Assembly: GCA_900542595.1 (NCBI GenBank)
Contig: UQOB01000033.1
Location: 1 to 13,604, forward strand
Origin: an uncultured Mollicutes bacterium
GTDB taxonomy: Bacteria; Bacillota_I; Bacilli_A; RFN20; CAG-826
Reading direction: 5' to 3'
DNA length: 13,604 nucleotides
Shown: positions 13,185 to 13,604 of the stretch, piece after piece
Layout of the letters: every line of letters begins with the position of its first letter
Numbering within the stretch: position 1 is the stretch's first letter
Position numbers and translations under genes: made by a program
Notes under the pieces: generated by a model
Seen by the model: only the letters and a program-made list of their open reading frames with translations
Database searches by the model: none
Told to the model about the DNA's origin: nothing

Positions 13185-13379
13185 ATGGCAGTCCCGTTCA
13201 GAAGAACCAGTAAAACCGCGAAAAGATTAAGAAGAACCCACTTCAAACTTCATGTTGAAGGTTTAGTCACTTGCCCCCATTGTGGCGCTTTAAAGAAGTC
13301 CCACCGGGTGTGCCCCGAATGCGGCTATTACGACGGAAAAGAAGTTATCAAAGTTAAAAAAGCTGATAGCAAGAAGTAA
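13185..13379 (+). CDS. rpmF: Ribosomal protein L32 (bL32), zinc-binding form
   Basis: Small basic protein of the 50S subunit, 64 residues, with the family start MAVPFRRTSKTAKRLRRTH. It carries the four-cysteine zinc ribbon, Cys30-Cys33 and Cys43-Cys46 (CPHC and CPEC), so it is the zinc-containing version and not the cysteine-free paralogue some Bacillota use in zinc shortage. It is transcribed alone, with its own promoter and terminator. The DUF177 gene that often precedes rpmF in Bacillota is not present here. Confidence 0.97.
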   Translation: MAVPFRRTSKTAKRLRRTHFKLHVEGLVTCPHCGALKKSHRVCPECGYYDGKEVIKVKKADSKK

Positions 13380-13405
13380 AAAAGAGCCCTCTGAGGGCTT
13401 TTTTT
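13380..13405 (+). terminator. Rho-independent terminator after rpmF
   Basis: AGCCCT (13385-13390) pairs with AGGGCT (13394-13399) around a CTG loop. A-rich sequence lies before it and seven T (13399-13405) after it, so it could work in both directions. Confidence 0.92.
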
Positions 13406-13475
13406 ATGAAAAAGACGGAAAAATAGTTAAATTGTTAAAGAAAACAAGTATCATATCTCTAAGAGGTAATTATCT

Positions 13476-13604
13476 ATGCAGTATTCTAAATTTTTCGACC
13501 ATACGTTACTGAAAGCGGATGCGAGCTTAGATCAGATTGTGAAACTCTGTAAAGAAGCCGCTTTCTTTTCCTTCTATAGCGTCTGCGTTAACCCGTTCTA
13601 TGTC
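13476..13604 (+). CDS. deoC: Deoxyribose-phosphate aldolase, 5' part
   Basis: The first 43 residues, cut by the end of the window. FDHTLLKADASLDQIVKLC and YSVCVNPFYV match the start of class I deoxyribose-phosphate aldolase, where DHTLLK and SVCVNP are family hallmarks. The enzyme splits 2-deoxyribose-5-phosphate into glyceraldehyde-3-phosphate and acetaldehyde in nucleoside salvage. The active-site lysines lie beyond the window. AGAGG at 13462-13466 is nine bases before the ATG. No convincing promoter is visible in the 70 bases after the rpmF terminator. Confidence 0.92.
   Translation, partial: MQYSKFFDHTLLKADASLDQIVKLCKEAAFFSFYSVCVNPFYV

Noticed and set aside
13432..13460. Promoter for deoC
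   Set aside because: TTGTTA is present, but no hexamer resembling TATAAT lies at 16-18 bases from it. The support is too weak to list.
1..13604. Mycoplasma-type code with TGA as tryptophan
   Set aside because: Tryptophans are encoded by TGG (for example HNLTYW in HemW). TGA ends hrcA and grpE and forms the ATGA junction before mtaB, and reading through it would add no conserved sequence.

Overview
The window reads as chromosomal core sequence from a monoderm bacterium of the Bacillota, most likely a Bacilli-type or Mollicutes-related lineage of moderate GC. Three things point there. The hrcA-grpE-dnaK-dnaJ cluster has a CIRCE operator. DnaK has the short, Gram-positive form of its nucleotide-binding domain. 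The order hemW-hrcA-grpE-dnaK-dnaJ-(...)-rsmE-mtaB is the one known from Bacillus subtilis. TGA works as a normal stop (hrcA, grpE, and the ATGA junction before mtaB), so this is not the Mycoplasma code. All genes lie on the + strand. I see no rRNA, tRNA, CRISPR array, insertion sequence or phage gene.

Layout: (1) 1-124, the tail of a small membrane protein ending in an ATGA overlap with radC (121-786), then a terminator. (2) 863-3895, an apparent operon of a large protein with a degenerate Fic fold and a C-terminal winged helix, a membrane-anchored acidic protein, and hemW. (3) 3900-8713, the heat-shock operon: a consensus sigma-A promoter, a good CIRCE element, a second weaker CIRCE-like element over the -35 box, then hrcA, grpE, dnaK and dnaJ and a strong terminator. 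(4) 8751-9276, a single-gene unit encoding a small putative lipoprotein with its own extended -10 promoter. Its terminator is almost a copy of the one after dnaJ. (5) 9334-13037, a tightly packed run: a guanine-deaminase-like enzyme, a zinc-ribbon/TM2-like membrane protein, rsmE, an unrecognised 261-residue protein, and mtaB. (6) 13132-13405, rpmF with its own promoter and terminator. (7) 13476 to the end, the first 43 codons of deoC.

Most of the window is housekeeping: protein folding and its HrcA repressor, haem trafficking (HemW), rRNA and tRNA modification (RsmE, MtaB), ribosomal protein L32 and nucleotide salvage. Points worth a second look are the Fic-like protein with no catalytic histidine, the paired CIRCE-geometry operators, the 67-nt out-of-frame overlap of hrcA and grpE that gives HrcA a lysine-rich tail, the EEKV minisatellite at the end of grpE, the loss of prmA from its usual place, and the near-identical terminators around the lipoprotein gene. 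I did not find a clearly new multi-gene system. The pseudo-Fic plus membrane acidic protein pair is the nearest candidate.
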